The notes: generated by a model from the sequence alone, not told the origin. 64,000 bases of DNA from Lycorma delicatula (GCF_047948215.1 NC_134462.1:121480937-121544936); one strand, 5' to 3'; shown: positions 12,208 through 23,689, numbered from the stretch's first letter. Numbers and translations: made by a program.

Positions 12208-12795
12208 GTATATCAAAAGGTCAACCTTCGAGCTGTCACGTTGTGTTTGTCGAACGGCATGAGGGAGGGCTTTCGCTACCCCAAAACCGACACTTATGAC
12301 GATTAGCTTGACCAAACCGTCAGAGAAGATTACTTTTTCTAAAAACGCATTATCTTCGTTCACTTTATTAAGAATTTCCAAAATCGTAACGACGTGGTTT
12401 ATGGACATCTTCGATTGCATGCACCGAATGAATTTTGCGTGCTTGAAGTTTTAGGCGCTTGAGATTGTCGATTGCAGTATTCCCGGTAAATTCGCACGAC
12501 AAGTTGATTTAGCCGGGACCATTTAGCCGATCCAGAGCTTCCTGGATTTCTGCCGGGACCAATTTTGTGTACTTACTTCTCTTCCTGTATCCTTAAGCTG
12601 CTGATACCGACGCTTAATAGCGCCTTTATTAGGTGGTTCAATAATCACGGCCTTACTATAAAAGATAACCTCTACAAACAATAATAACAGATCCGCTTTA
12701 ATTAAACCACAGTACGCATATCGTTTTCTAGTGTACGGTAACCATTGCTCAACTGACGGCCCTTCCTGTCGTTACATCGCGCCGGCATGTTCATT
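12208..12795 (-). mobile_element. DUF4817-type DDE transposon fragment interrupted by a retrotransposon
   Basis: Read on the minus strand from 12795 downward, there is an MVTVH...VLWF start typical of the family's N-terminus and a middle with HAIEDVH. After a frameshift come DNAFLEKVIFSDG (first catalytic Asp kept, following Glu changed to Gly) and GFGVAKALPHAV, matching the WGSENPHAV region. Resemblance stops abruptly at the (ATT)n tail at 12207, so the non-LTR element appears to have inserted into this transposon. I did not find the transposase C-terminus on the far side of the insertion (below 10945). Frames contain stops. Confidence 0.65.
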
Positions 12796-12959
12796 CAAGA
12801 ATATCAGTAACTCTACTCATATATTACCTACACTACGGTTTGAAAAAGTCAACGTGCGTTATATTGGTTTTTTTTCATTTTTTATTAACTCCTAAAATGC
12901 GCTGAATAATTTACGTTCACATCGTATGTACATCCGTACATAGTAAGTATGTCGGACTG

Positions 12960-13130
12960 TTTTTTTTTTTTTTTGCTTAATATCTTCAGACCAAATGGAC
13001 TGTTTGGATGATAGTTGGCATGATGATTTCTGTGTCGATACTATTTAATTCTGGTCACAATCGGTCAAGGGGTCAGGAAGATACAGACGTTACGGTTCCT
13101 CCATCTCAAAATTTCAGTCAAACGGTAGGC
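12960..13130 (+). repeat. Diverged repeat, unit 1
   Basis: A T-run is followed by ATATCTTCAGACCAAATGGA, ATGATGATTTCTG, CACAATCGGTC and CATCTCAAAATTTCAGTC. The same landmarks recur in order at 13380-13560. The family is unknown; the ATCGGTC phrase is common near arthropod transposon ends. Confidence 0.4.
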
Positions 13131-13374
13131 AATTTATTTTACATAATTTAATACCTTTGAAATAACTAAGATTAGACAGTACGTGGTTTTATTGAAACAC
13201 CCATAAAGGGGTAGGAGTAAAAAAACGTTTTTTTGTTTTTTGTCATTTCTGGATTTAAGCCGCTCACATTCGTTTACTAATTAATTAGATTATTCAATTA
13301 CATTAGCGTTTCACTTTTCTTATTTAATGAACAAATTTCATTCAGGAGTGGGGGATAATTAGCCTATCTTATTT

Positions 13375-13570
13375 ATTTTTTTACTTCTTTTGTCACCGCT
13401 TTGATTGATATCTTCAAACCGGATTAAACAATCTTTATGACATTTTGTACGATGATTTCTGATTATAGATCACTGAGCAATTTTCTTTAGGTTACAATCG
13501 GTCTCGGGGTTGAAAAGAGATAATCACCGTATATCCCGTATCTGAAAATTGTTCTCAAAGTAGAATAATT
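13375..13570 (+). repeat. Diverged repeat, unit 2
   Basis: It shares with 12960-13130 the ordered landmarks ATATCTTCAAACCGGATTAAAC, ATGATTTCTGATT, ACAATCGGTCTCGGGGTT and GTATCTGAAAATTGTTCTCA (named here by their cores), offset by about 420 bases. Confidence 0.4.
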
Positions 13571-14667
13571 TTCTTATTTCTCTCACTTTCTTATTTATGT
13601 ACTTTAATGTTGTCCTTCTACGTAGCGATGTGTCGAGGCGAAACGGGGAAATTTAATAACTCTTTACAATTTTTTTTTTAAATTATGGCGATGGAATGCA
13701 AATACAACATGATTTTAAGTATTGTTTCTATAGTGAGAAAAAAAAACCTGTTGAAGTAATACTGATACAACTTGGAAGTCGATTTTGCGATTCTGAAGAA
13801 TATGCTAGCAAAAAAATCTGTACCCTTTGCAGATAATCATATATACTCTTATTTACTACTAATGGGCAGATTATTTTGTCATGAATTTCTAATAGATAAA
13901 CAGGGTTTAGTTCAAAGTATAAAAAAAGATGAAACAGCTGTTTATTTACGTATATGAATGAATCGCTTTAATTGAATGTAGGATTTTTTTACGTGTATAA
14001 ATTATTTAATAATAATAGTGTTAAACATTCTGTTGATGAATGAATTAATGATTTATTATGCAGTTTTAAATTTATTTCCAATAATTTATTATGTTACTGT
14101 TTTCAATGCGATGATTATTTATTGGAATTAAGATGTATTATGTTTTTAAGATGTTTACGTCTTCTCGTAAGATGTGTTTGTCAGTTTTAATAGAAATATA
14201 AATGTTCTCTCCCATTCTTCCTGGGTTTTATTGGTCTTTACAATCTGATATTTACTTACGTGTGCTTGTATATAATATATACATATTAAGTTAGATTATA
14301 TATAAATACACATATATACACATACAATATACACTGTATATACAGTTTTGTTTGTTCATTTCTATCCAACTTTATAGTGTTACAAAAAGGCAAACGCTTT
14401 GTTTTATACATAATCTCTTAAGCGTCTTTGTAAGAATTACATTTTCAAGTTCATTCTAAATACTATTACTACTTGTTATTACGTATTATTACTATACTAT
14501 AATTCCTAAGTATATTTCTCTTGAGATTCATTTATAAAGATTATACTGTAGAAAATAAACTTATCTTGAAACAAGAATATTATATATTGTTTAAATTGAT
14601 TTTTATAATTTTTTATATTGATTTTTATTTTATATAAAAATGAAATTTATGATATCTAAGAAGAATA
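13571..14667. other. No recognised feature
   Basis: AT-rich. The 61-codon plus frame at 13772 has no domain. Confidence 0.4.
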
Positions 14668-14780
14668 GATGATCTCTGCGGTGGAGTGTTAGATTCTCGT
14701 ACCTTTCATCCGAACATTACGGGATTGGAATCCTGGTTAGACTTTGAATTTTTCATTCGTTCGAAATTCTATTCCTTATT
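14668..14780 (+). repeat. SINE B copy, degraded
   Basis: GATCTCTGCGGTGGAGTG (box-A-like), TACCTTTCATCCGAAC and GGGATTGGAATCCTGG (box B) match the other SINE B copies. The 3' body is poorly preserved. Just downstream, near 14795-14822, GTAGACCT is repeated in a small tandem cluster. Confidence 0.5.
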
Positions 14781-15284
14781 ATATAAAAGCTGTAGGCTGT
14801 AGACCTGTAGACCTGTAGACATGTACTTACTGAACGATAAAAAGTAAGTTTTTTTAATGACAAATTTACGATAAAGTTTTTCAAATTATCTCGTTATTTT
14901 TCGACGTAAGTATATCCCACCGTTATATTCTGAAAGGCAGAATCGACGAAGAAAAAATTTTCTTGTTGAATTTCGATCGAAAGAGTAGCAATGTATCGAT
15001 TAAGAATATTCACAGGAAGATTTCCTTCTCTTGGTAAAAAATATTTTTCATATATTGTACAAACTAAATATTTGTTTGGCCTCTGTCCTGACCCTTGACG
15101 TTGGATGATGTCCAAGGTTTCGCTCCAGAAACGCCTTTATGTCTAATGATATTTCTTCAAAACCGGAATAGATAAGGAAATGGACTATTAGACATTTATA
15201 ATTAATTTTTCTTCACGATTTTGGGAAAAAATAATTAAACTTGGAATCTTCAATTACAAGAATTAGAAATCTGTTCCGTAATTC
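14781..15284. other. No recognised feature
   Basis: AT-rich. A 73-codon minus frame at 14894-15115 has no recognisable domain. Confidence 0.35.
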
Positions 15285-15960
15285 TAGGAACGAAAACTGA
15301 AGCGATGAAAAATCAACCGTTTAGCTTTCGCAGATGATTTGCTACTTCAAACCCAAAACATAGTATCGGTACAAATTCAAGTAAATGTTCCTTAAAAATC
15401 GGGTTACATATCTTAATAAAAAAAATAATAAATGACAAATATTGAAAAAGTACCGAATTTGTTAAACTCAAATTTTGGAAAAATTTTAAATCGAAAAGAT
15501 TTAATATTTTGGAGAAATTATCTGATAAAATGACTTAAAAGAAACATCGATGAAAGAATCGAGAAAATGGAGAATGCGTAAGGAATATCTAAAAAGAGAT
15601 CTAAAACAAAAAAGGTTATTTCTATAAATGCAAAATTATTGCATTATAATACAATAATGAAATGCATCTGAATTTTTTAACTTAAATGGTAAAGGAAAAT
15701 TATTTAAAAAATGAAAGAAGGATTTTAAGAAAATCTTTAGGGTACACAAAAGTGACTGTAACCTGGAGAATAAAAAACAAAAAAAAATATTCAATTCGGT
15801 AAGACAAGAATATTAATATTTTACGAATATCTTATAAAAAAGTTGACAACAAAGTTATAATGCTTTTCTGACCTTGGGTATTTATTTTCATATAGCGGAA
15901 TAATAGTGATACATGGAAAAAGTTACCTAACATTTCTTTTTTGGGATGGGATTAATGTAT
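15285..15960 (+). mobile_element. Non-LTR reverse transcriptase remnant (family 2)
   Basis: In shifting frames, the region keeps the catalytic box LAFADDLLLQTQN near 15325-15360. It then keeps a decayed FKYLGEII region, NIDERIEKMENA, SINAKLLHYNTIMK and a WRIKNKKKYSI stretch near 15760-15800. The same succession (FSDD or FADD, FKYLGEIIQANG, ERTRKLERAYGITKN, IRHYTSVLKPEALYASE) is readable in the better copy at 40219-41345 on the minus strand. It has many stops. Confidence 0.6.
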
Positions 15961-16740
15961 GACGAAGTTTAATTTTTTTTTTTAAATCGTTATTTTTTTT
16001 ATTTGTTTCCGCACCGCCATCTCTAAAATCTCCTTCCAAGGAAAGATTTTGATTTTCCTACGTTTCTATGATAAAAAAAAAATCTAATCTAAAATTTGTC
16101 GGTGGTAGAGGGGTGAATTATGTAAAAATTTTATTGTAATAATATTAGAAAAACTTTATTATTTAAACTTTTGATAATAATAAAAATTCAGACACTAAAA
16201 AAAAATTGTAAAAATTCAAAAAATCGATGTTTTTAAACTTTGATCGGTTCTCGTACCGATACTCCCTCAATATTGCTCACAAAGTATTTTTTTAGGATCA
16301 CTTGCGTTACTACTACGCTTAGAAAAGCATCTGTTAAAAAATATGCAATAAATAAAAATATAGCTTTTTTCGATTTTCGGGGAAGGGAGGGTATTTGGGG
16401 GCAAAATGTTTTTAAAAACAATAAAATAAGCATTCACGCATCTACTAAGCCCTAATATCAAGTGAGGTTATAATTCTAAATTTTGAGAAAATTGATCCCA
16501 AAAATCTATCCTGGAGGTATTTCATCAAAATCGGTAATCAAGTGAAAACGTTATTAAGCTTCAAACACGCCAACACGTAGAATATAAACCTACGAACGTT
16601 CAGAAAAACTGATTTCTAAAGAGGAAATGTAGTATAGGAAAAATTTTAGGATAAAATATCAAAAAATTGGAAGGTTTCCAAACTAAAATAAATACTAATT
16701 TAAGTTTTTTAAGCACGGCACAGTCGGTATATAATATTTT
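15961..16740. other. No recognised feature
   Basis: AT-rich. Overlapping 60-70 codon frames on both strands at 16230-16460 are mutual shadows without domains. Confidence 0.4.
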
Positions 16741-17103
16741 TTATATATAAATAAATGAAATTCAACCTTACCAACAATTCGTTTGCGTTCTCTTTTCTAG
16801 CACTTGCGGTCATTCGACCATCCTCAGGAAGTAAGTACCATCCCCTCCTCGTAGTATTAAGTTAGTCGTGTTTGTTAGTTGTTATACAACTGCGACTTTC
16901 TACATAATAGACGTGACTAACTTTATAATATGACGACTAGTCGTTGTGATTTTAACATTTTATAAATTTACATTTGCATAATTTAATTTTAACCATCTCA
17001 AATTGAAGAATAACATTACCTGAGGATGGGTCGAATGACCGAAAGTGCTAGAAAAGAGAACGCGGACGAATTGTCGGTAAGATTGTTTTATTTATAAATA
17101 AAT
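16741..17103 (+). mobile_element. Inverted-repeat element related to the one at 8917
   Basis: The left arm (16741-16830) and right arm (17019-17103) are inverted copies. The best part is CTTACC(A/G)ACAATTCG through GCGTTCTCTTTTCTAGCACTT to GGTCATTCGACC and CCTCAGG, with a few mismatches over about 80 bp. On the plus strand the right arm reads CTGAGGATGGGTCGAATGACCGAAA, that is CTGAGGA, a 4-bp GGTC/GACC stem and GAAA. The interior includes ATATGACGACTAGTCGTTGT and TTTACATTTG, which parallel the smaller element. No coding capacity. Confidence 0.7.
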
Positions 17104-17816
17104 AAAACATCACGACTTAATATACAGTGATCAGAAGAAAGATAAAGAAACGGCACGGTGAATAATGATGTATCATCGGAAAAAAAATCAAAAGAAATAA
17201 AACTTGTAAAACGATGGATAATGTCCAAATCGAAAAGAGTTAGGGGGAATTGAAAAATAGAATTCATTGAAAAAAAGGTGACAACGTAGTTGTAGAATTT
17301 TCTTGCCACGCTGCTTTTTCCTGATGCACGGCTTATACACACATGCGCAACTTAATTTAAAATACTTATCATTTTATTTAAATATAATATTTTTTGTTTA
17401 TTTAATTCAATGATTCTAACTAAAGCGCGCGCACATACCTATTTCATTCGCGTGGGTGTGGCGGTACTAGCAGCCACTTTTAAATACTTTTTTACACTTT
17501 AAATACTATTCATCTATTTAATTCTACCGCTCACGTGTGACGTTACCGCCTAGCTGCTGCCAAAGGTTGAACAGGAAAAGAAAGAAAGACTAAAGCAGTG
17601 CGTCAGTGATACACTAGCGATCCGTGTGGCGAGAGGGGGTACTGATGACACACTTTACCCACTTTTTTTTTACCCCTACTCCCCTGAGCCGGACATACAG
17701 TTATGTAAAACTCGGACCAGGAAAGCGTGCTTAAACTCTGAGGGGACCTCCCCACCCCTATGCAGTTCGGCCCCCTCCGGTTGGATCTTTTCTCTCTTTG
17801 CCTGCCTCCAATCCCC
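17104..17816. other. Unassigned; CG-rich sequence starts near 17430
   Basis: From about 17430 the composition becomes richer in GC with several CpGs (GCGCGCGC, TCACGTGTGACG). It leads into the tandem units below. The frame at 17626-18054 is open for 142 codons but shows no domain. It is probably an accident of the low stop frequency in GC-rich repeats. Confidence 0.35.
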
Positions 17817-17972
17817 AGGAAGGGGTAACCGGGCCCGACTATGTCGTTCCCGCCACTCCCGTCAGGGACCGGGTCTCGATCTTAAATCGTGCCAGCCTCT
17901 AACCGCCGGGGAAGGGACCGGGCCCGACTTTGTCGTTCTCAAAACCCCATTCGGCCGCCGGGTCTCGATCTT
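17817..17972 (+). repeat. GC-rich tandem duplication, 89-bp period
   Basis: AGGAAGGGGTAACCGGGCCCGACT...GTCGTTC...GGGTCTCGATCTT (17817-17883; only its cores are given) is repeated at 17906-17972. The CCGGGCCCGACT landmarks are exactly 89 bases apart (17829 and 17918), as are the GGGTCTCGATCTT landmarks (17871 and 17960). The middle of the unit differs. The sequence contrasts sharply with its AT-rich surroundings and may be part of a satellite or of an element's UTR. Confidence 0.65.
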
Positions 17973-18059
17973 TTATTTCCTAGTTCTAGTAATCTCTCTC
18001 AAAGTCCCTACCTGTACCCGCTTAGCCGCTAGTTTATTTAGAGCATTTTTTTGAGTGGA

Positions 18060-18345
18060 GTGCGATTATGCAAAAATTGTTTTTGGAAATATTATTATAT
18101 TTTAATCGTTAACAAATACGTCTAAGAAAAATAGGACCTTAATTAGGCGAAATCTCGAGATACTGAAGGTGATTTTGCTCTACAACATCTCCCCCTTGAT
18201 CTTTTAAGTTGAAAATTTAATGGTATCAATAACCCACATATAGCAGTAGTCTGACCAAGTTCGGTCAAAATCGGTCGAGTAGTTCTGGAGATGTAAGGTG
18301 ATGTAAGGTAGAGGCCAACAACCCGAACACACACACACACGTATA
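18060..18345. repeat. Unclassified interspersed-repeat end
   Basis: The text GACCAAGTTCGGTCAAAATC, GGTCGAGTAGTTCTGGAGAT followed by a (AC)n run at 18329-18341 is of the kind found at the 3' ends of many arthropod transposable elements. No terminal repeat or coding part was identified to name it. Confidence 0.35.
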
Positions 18346-19786
18346 TAGAAGATCCGGGAAATTTTCATCCGGTTGTTTGGCTTCCTGAGGCGTTAAAACT
18401 TAAAGATCCAGCGAAAACCGCTTATACCCAAATCGGACCGATTACCATACCTTACTTTCTATAGATATTGCTTTATTATAGCAGTAGACGGGAAAGTAAA
18501 AAAAAAGGATTTTATTCAATTTTAAAAATTTCTGGTCAGAAATATTTTTAATTAATTTTCAATGCATTGATAAAAAAACGTAATTACAAATTAATTTGAT
18601 ATAAACTAATTGATATTCATTACTACAGATAATTTTTTGATATTCTTTTAAAGAAGTTATAATTCATTAAAAAAAAATCATAAAAAAGTTTTAAAAGCAA
18701 CTATGTATCTGCGAGTGAGTAAATTTCAATGTCAAGTACGTACGATGGAAATTTTACCTTACTTTTCAATAAAAAGACTAAAACCAAATTCAATAAACTT
18801 TTCCGGATATTGAAAAAGTAAGGACGTTTAAATCTCGGTTTACTTTCTTAAATTATACTATAAAAAGAAGATCATATCTTTTACATATTTGATAATCGTA
18901 TTACAAACTATCGTTTATTCGTTACGTAGATTTATTTTTAATTTAATCGTTATAATGAAAAATCAAACCTAACCGATCAATATATTACGATCGATGAAAT
19001 AATTTTATAAATCTCTTATTTCGCTATTTGTTCAAGAGTACTTTTATAGACTTGAGGATCGACTTCAAAAATGCAGGATTAATATCGGTAATAATAAATC
19101 AGCACATGCATCGCTTTTACATTTATTACCCCCTTTATGTACATTTATTTATACCCCCTTTTCTTCTGCTATTCTTGAATAACTTTCAGATCTCTGTTGA
19201 ATAAAACTAAAGTAGGTTACGCTTAGTAAAACATCATATTAAAATAAAACTGCTTGAATCGAACAACTATTTCAAAATTTATTACAGTTTAAATCAAATA
19301 ACCGTCAGTCAAAGAAAAACTAAAGCCGTATTAGATGAAATAAGATCCTGCACAGAATGATATTAAAGTATAGGAACGGCTTCGTATTTCAAAACTGAGA
19401 GATAGTAGGAGGAAGAAACAAGCGTAGTTCTTTATGGTTACAAACTTACTTTACGGTATTTTGTTCGCCACCTTGGATCCGCCATTGTGAACCAAATAGT
19501 TTGTTTTTTTTTTTTTTTAAATCGGAAGGCGGACATGTGACATATAATTTAACTGTAGAGTTTTACGAGAAAAACGATGGCGAAAACCGTCTCTTAATTA
19601 TTACGTTTGGTTTTTGGTTACGATCATTCAAAATTGCAACAAGAAATAAAGATTAAAAATTGAAAAATACGACTGCCAAAAAAAAACAAAAAAACATTGC
19701 TCTTTAATGTAGGATAGTTATTAATATAGGATAATGAAAGAGCGTGTGGGTGAGAATTTTGTATATAGTACAATTTTATGTATAAA
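18346..19786. other. No recognised feature
   Basis: AT-rich. A T-run follows GCCACCTTGGATCCGCCATT near 19470-19520, possibly an old repeat, but it could not be classified. Confidence 0.35.
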
Positions 19787-20853
19787 CTAGCTCTACCCGC
19801 CACGCTTCGCTGTGGCACATTGTGGTTGCGTGGATGAGAAATGAGAAACAAAACAAAGCGTACGTTTCATAGAAGTTTAATTTTGCAATACTCGTGGATA
19901 TACAATATTTTTTGTTTTTCCACTGTCTGCGTAGATATAAAGGCTATCTGATTTGCTGACTCGGGAACACGCAACATACAGTTGCCCATGTGAGAAGCAA
20001 TCCGCATCTAAATCTAAACCACACAATTCTAAAGATTGACCTTGAGCTTTATTGATTGTGTTTGCAAATGCCAATCGAATTGGGAATTGCAATGTTTTAA
20101 ATTAAAGTGGTGTATCGGTCGGGATTATGGGTATTCGAGGAATGAGGACATCTTCACCTTTAAAGGCCGCGTTAAAATCGTTGCTTCCACTACGTTATTC
20201 ATCAATTTCTTAACTGCAAGTCGCGTGCCATTGCAGAGTTTTGGCTGATTAATATTCCGCAACAGGATTGCGTAACAATCCACCGAAAATGGCAATTCAA
20301 AGAAATTTGTTACTTAATCAGTTGTGGTTTTGTTTACATTGGCGACGGCCATACGGGCTCTTTGTGATCGTTGTGTTTGACAGCGGCCATGTTGCATTGA
20401 TCTGATTGGTTTTCCTTTCTTTACATTTCCATCTGATTTATTAGCCTCTTATTTATTAAACAACTGTACAAATTAAAAATAGATAGATAGATTTACTAAA
20501 AATAGACGAAAACAATCTTTGATGCGGGTTATATATCGTGCTATAATTTTTTTTTATTGTGTTTTTTTTTTAATAAAATACAGATGTTTTAGCTGTTAAA
20601 TATAATTCAAAGAAATTTGGTCGTTGTGTTTGACAGCGGCCATCTTGCATTGATCTGATTGGGTTTCTTTTGTTTACATTTCCAAATTAAAAATGTACAA
20701 ATTAAAAATAGATAGATAGGTTTATTAAAAATAGATGAAAACAATCTTTGATGCGGGTTATATATCGTGCTAAAATTTGAGCTCAATCGATGCAGAACAT
20801 TTTGAGTTTCTGAAGCCGTACACAAACGAACTTAACATTTTTATATATATAGA
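19787..20853 (-). mobile_element. Helitron, non-autonomous, with both termini
   Basis: On the minus strand the element begins TCTATATATATAAAAATG (complement of 20836-20853) and ends with a hairpin GCCACAGCGAAGCGTGGC about ten bases before the terminal CTAG (complement of 19787-19790). The flanking host bases are A on the 5' side and T on the 3' side. TC at the 5' end, hairpin plus CTRR at the 3' end and insertion between A and T are the defining features of Helitrons, which transpose by rolling circle and make no target duplication. The only coding remnant is the helicase tail at its 3' part. A direct duplication (about 20366-20546 and 20620-20776) occupies the 5' half. At 1067 bp it is much shorter than an autonomous Helitron, and the Rep domain is absent. 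Confidence 0.85.
19877..20098 (-). pseudogene. Helitron Pif1-like helicase, C-terminal fragment
   Basis: A 71-codon minus frame starts at the Met at 20090 and includes FPIRLAFANTINKAQGQSLE, then LDLDADCFSHGQLYVACSRV and GKTKNIVYP. These are the last helicase motifs of the Pif1 family as found in Helitron RepHel proteins (motif V with NKAQGQ, motif VI with YVACSRV). The rest of the helicase and the HUH nuclease are missing, so this is a captured or residual tail and not a working protein. It ends with a stop about 90 bases before the Helitron's 3' terminus, as in intact elements. Confidence 0.85.
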
Positions 20854-21999
20854 TGTAGGCTATGACACTCCCATTAACGTAAGTATCTAACGCGGAATCG
20901 TATATTTAAATCGGTTCAGCCGTTTTTCTTCTACGGTGGAACAAACATATATACATACACCCTAAATACACTAACTCCTTCTTTTTGGGCGGTCGAATAA
21001 AAACGGAAAAATTACAGTAGTAATAAAACGAGGTGAAACCCCTTATAATAACTTTTTTTATTTCGTATTACCTTCAGAATTATATCCGGTTACAAACTTT
21101 AAAACGGTTACTTTTATAATTAATGACCCAAACAGTAATAATAATACCCATCACAATAATAAGTGACATTAGTAATAAGAATAATACGAATAACTACAAG
21201 TTAAATGGCATGGTTAATTGATCTTATTTACTTTAATTATCGTAAGGTTTAATTTTAAATTCTAGTTAAATATTTTCGGCCCTAAATTATTTAATACAAT
21301 AAATTTTGAAAAATATTAAAACAATTTTTATAAAATTTTAAATATAGAAAACTTGAAAACATTTAGTTAAATTTTTCCCGTCGTTTTTCTCGTAAAATTT
21401 TACATTAAAATCATGTATCACATGTCCACCTTCCTGTTTAAAAAAAAAAAAGTCTGCTTCAATATGTAGATCCAAGACGGCAGACAAACGTTTCAGACAG
21501 TTGTAAAGGAAACAAAGTGGTAATTTCGTAATGATTTGATCAGCACGTCATTACCCTCAGAGGGACCTTCTAGTGTCCCTCTGTTTGTTTTGAAATATGA
21601 AGCCGTTTCCGTGCTTTAATTTCAGCCTCCGTATTGTTGTATGGGATACAAATATTTGGTACAGTTTCTAGAACGAGTCTTTGACGCCCCTATTGCGTAA
21701 CCGATAACGTATAACATTCAGATCGTAATGTACTGACAAAAGATAAAAGCAAAAGTACATTTTAGATGATTCCACGGTCCTTCTATGATAAATCCAGATT
21801 CTTTATTTATTCAGACGTCCATCCGGTAATTCCCAGTAATTAGGAGAATTTTGATGTAATCGTTAGTCCAGACCTTCTGTAATAACATTTCTTCTGATTA
21901 ATTTCGATTTTTTTTTATTTATAAAATCGGCATCGATTTTACACACCGACTTATTTATTAACTTTTCCCTTTAATTAAATTAAATTTGCCGATTTATCA
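20854..21999. other. Unassigned, with one perfect stem-loop
   Basis: CAGAGGGAC (21558-21566) and GTCCCTCTG (21575-21583) form a perfect 9-bp stem with an 8-base loop. The phrase AAATCGGTTCAGCCGTTTTTC at 20907-20930 is typical of transposon flanks. Nothing else was recognised. Confidence 0.4.
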
Positions 22000-22445
22000 A
22001 AAATAGTTTGAAGGTCAGGAAAAAATTCGCTAAAAGATTTGTACGGAATGTGTTAACGTATGGATGGGAGACGTGGAATTTAGGGAGAACAGAAAAGAAT
22101 AGGCTCGAGGCAATGAAAACCTGGATCTGGGTGAAACTAATTACAACTAGCCGGGTGATTAGCAAAAGTAATAATCAATTCTTAGAAGTGAATGAAAAAC
22201 AGATTTCTTTTAAACTTGAAACTAATCTCTTTTAAACTCTTTTAAAACGGATAAAGAAAGGTAAAATTGATTGGGCATACGTAAACGGCAAAATAAATCC
22301 TTAATAAATATATTTGAAGGAAAGGTAACAGGGAAAAAACTAAGGTTACATCCTCCAGCTGCATTCTCTAAGAAGACGGGAAGGAAAATGAATTTCACGT
22401 CGTACAGCTGCCTGAAGATCGCATCGATGGTGGAGTGAAGAAGAA
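22000..22445 (+). mobile_element. RTE-like reverse transcriptase remnant
   Basis: The frame from 22008 contains KVRKKFAKRFVRNVLTYGWE followed by TWNLGRTEKNRLEAMKTW. This corresponds to the NVRKRFLKVYVWSVALYGSETWT...RLEAFEMW stretch of the RTE copies at 522 and 27525. Downstream, in broken frames, KGKIDWAYVNG and a PRLQ-like segment follow. It is diverged from the other copies, so an older insertion or a different subfamily. Confidence 0.6.
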
Positions 22446-23689
22446 TAGGTTATTTGATAAGGTGTCGTCTTTAGATGTTGAATTAATCGATGAAACGTTT
22501 CACGTCATATTCGATGTCTTCATAGACATTAAATCGCTGATTCATTTTTACAAACGAAGGACTTGCTTTTTTATGTAAAGGGCTACTAGTCCATTACATC
22601 CTTACTTTCTGCGAAGTACTGGCCAAACTTATGAGACTAATTCAAGACATCAAAGTAAATTAAAGGTTTTTCTGGACAAATGCTTTATACATTTTATATT
22701 CCTTCTCTCCGCAATTTGTTTTCAATAAAAATCTATATCTTAAGAACGGTTGAGATATTTTAACGGTTTTGAAATATCTACCCGGCCGTAGTCGGTAAGC
22801 TTTTCGAAAATATTTTATACCTCCGTATTATTATATGGACCCGACAACATCTATAAAATAAATAAGTTTGAACATTTTGTAATTGAAAATACAATCACTG
22901 CGGCCATTCAAATGTTTTAATATCATTATTAGCCCCGTACATACTAGTTTTATCGGATAAGGTATTATTAGGTAAAATATTAAGAGTTTTATTGTTAAAA
23001 AAATAACACCTCGTTAGTTCAAATCGTTTGATAAATGGCAGAGATACAGTTGAAATTGTTAAAAGTGATTCGCAAATATTATGCGGTCACAAATATTTTG
23101 TGCCTGATCTCATTTCCTTCGCTAACTGAATTAAAAATAATTTCTATTATTATTAGTAGAAAAGCCGTTCTATTTTCAGGCTAACATTTAATCTAATAAA
23201 ACATAATTCGATAGTATTTATTTTTAAGGAGATATTAATGAGATCATGACATTTAAACGGCCGCCATTTTCAAAGGTTTTATTTACAAACTTATTTGTTT
23301 TGTAAAGAACGTTTTAAAATTATCTCTATCTATTCCTACGATGTAAATTTTTGTTGAAAAAATCCCAAAAAGTCAGAGAGAGGGAAAATTAAGCAAGGCA
23401 TTTTTCGCATGAACGTTTTTCTTTAATTTCATGTTCTGAATCGATCCATTAAATTTAGCCGACACTTAAATTGATTGACACTATATTCAGTATAGTAAAA
23501 TAATCTAGATTTGAAGATAAAACAAAACAAAGAAATATCGCTCATTTTTCATTCACACATTTAAAGCTTATCGTTTCAATAATATCGATCGATCAATTGT
23601 CACTAGTTCAATTAAAATGGATCGGCTGAACGATTGGACAATAAAAATAAAATAAAAAATAACAATAATAAGGCAACAATAACAATAAT
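22446..23689. other. No recognised feature
   Basis: AT-rich. The last 60 bases before the SINE are an AAT/AAC-rich simple sequence (about 23635-23690). Confidence 0.4.

Noticed and set aside
12097..12420. A 107-codon minus frame with a long Ile run
   Set aside because: The Ile run is the (ATT)n microsatellite read in frame. The flanking parts are a transposase fragment and a retrotransposon tail.
17626..18054. A 142-codon open frame in GC-rich sequence
   Set aside because: No domain, and it crosses two tandem 89-bp units. GC-rich repeats have few stop codons by composition.
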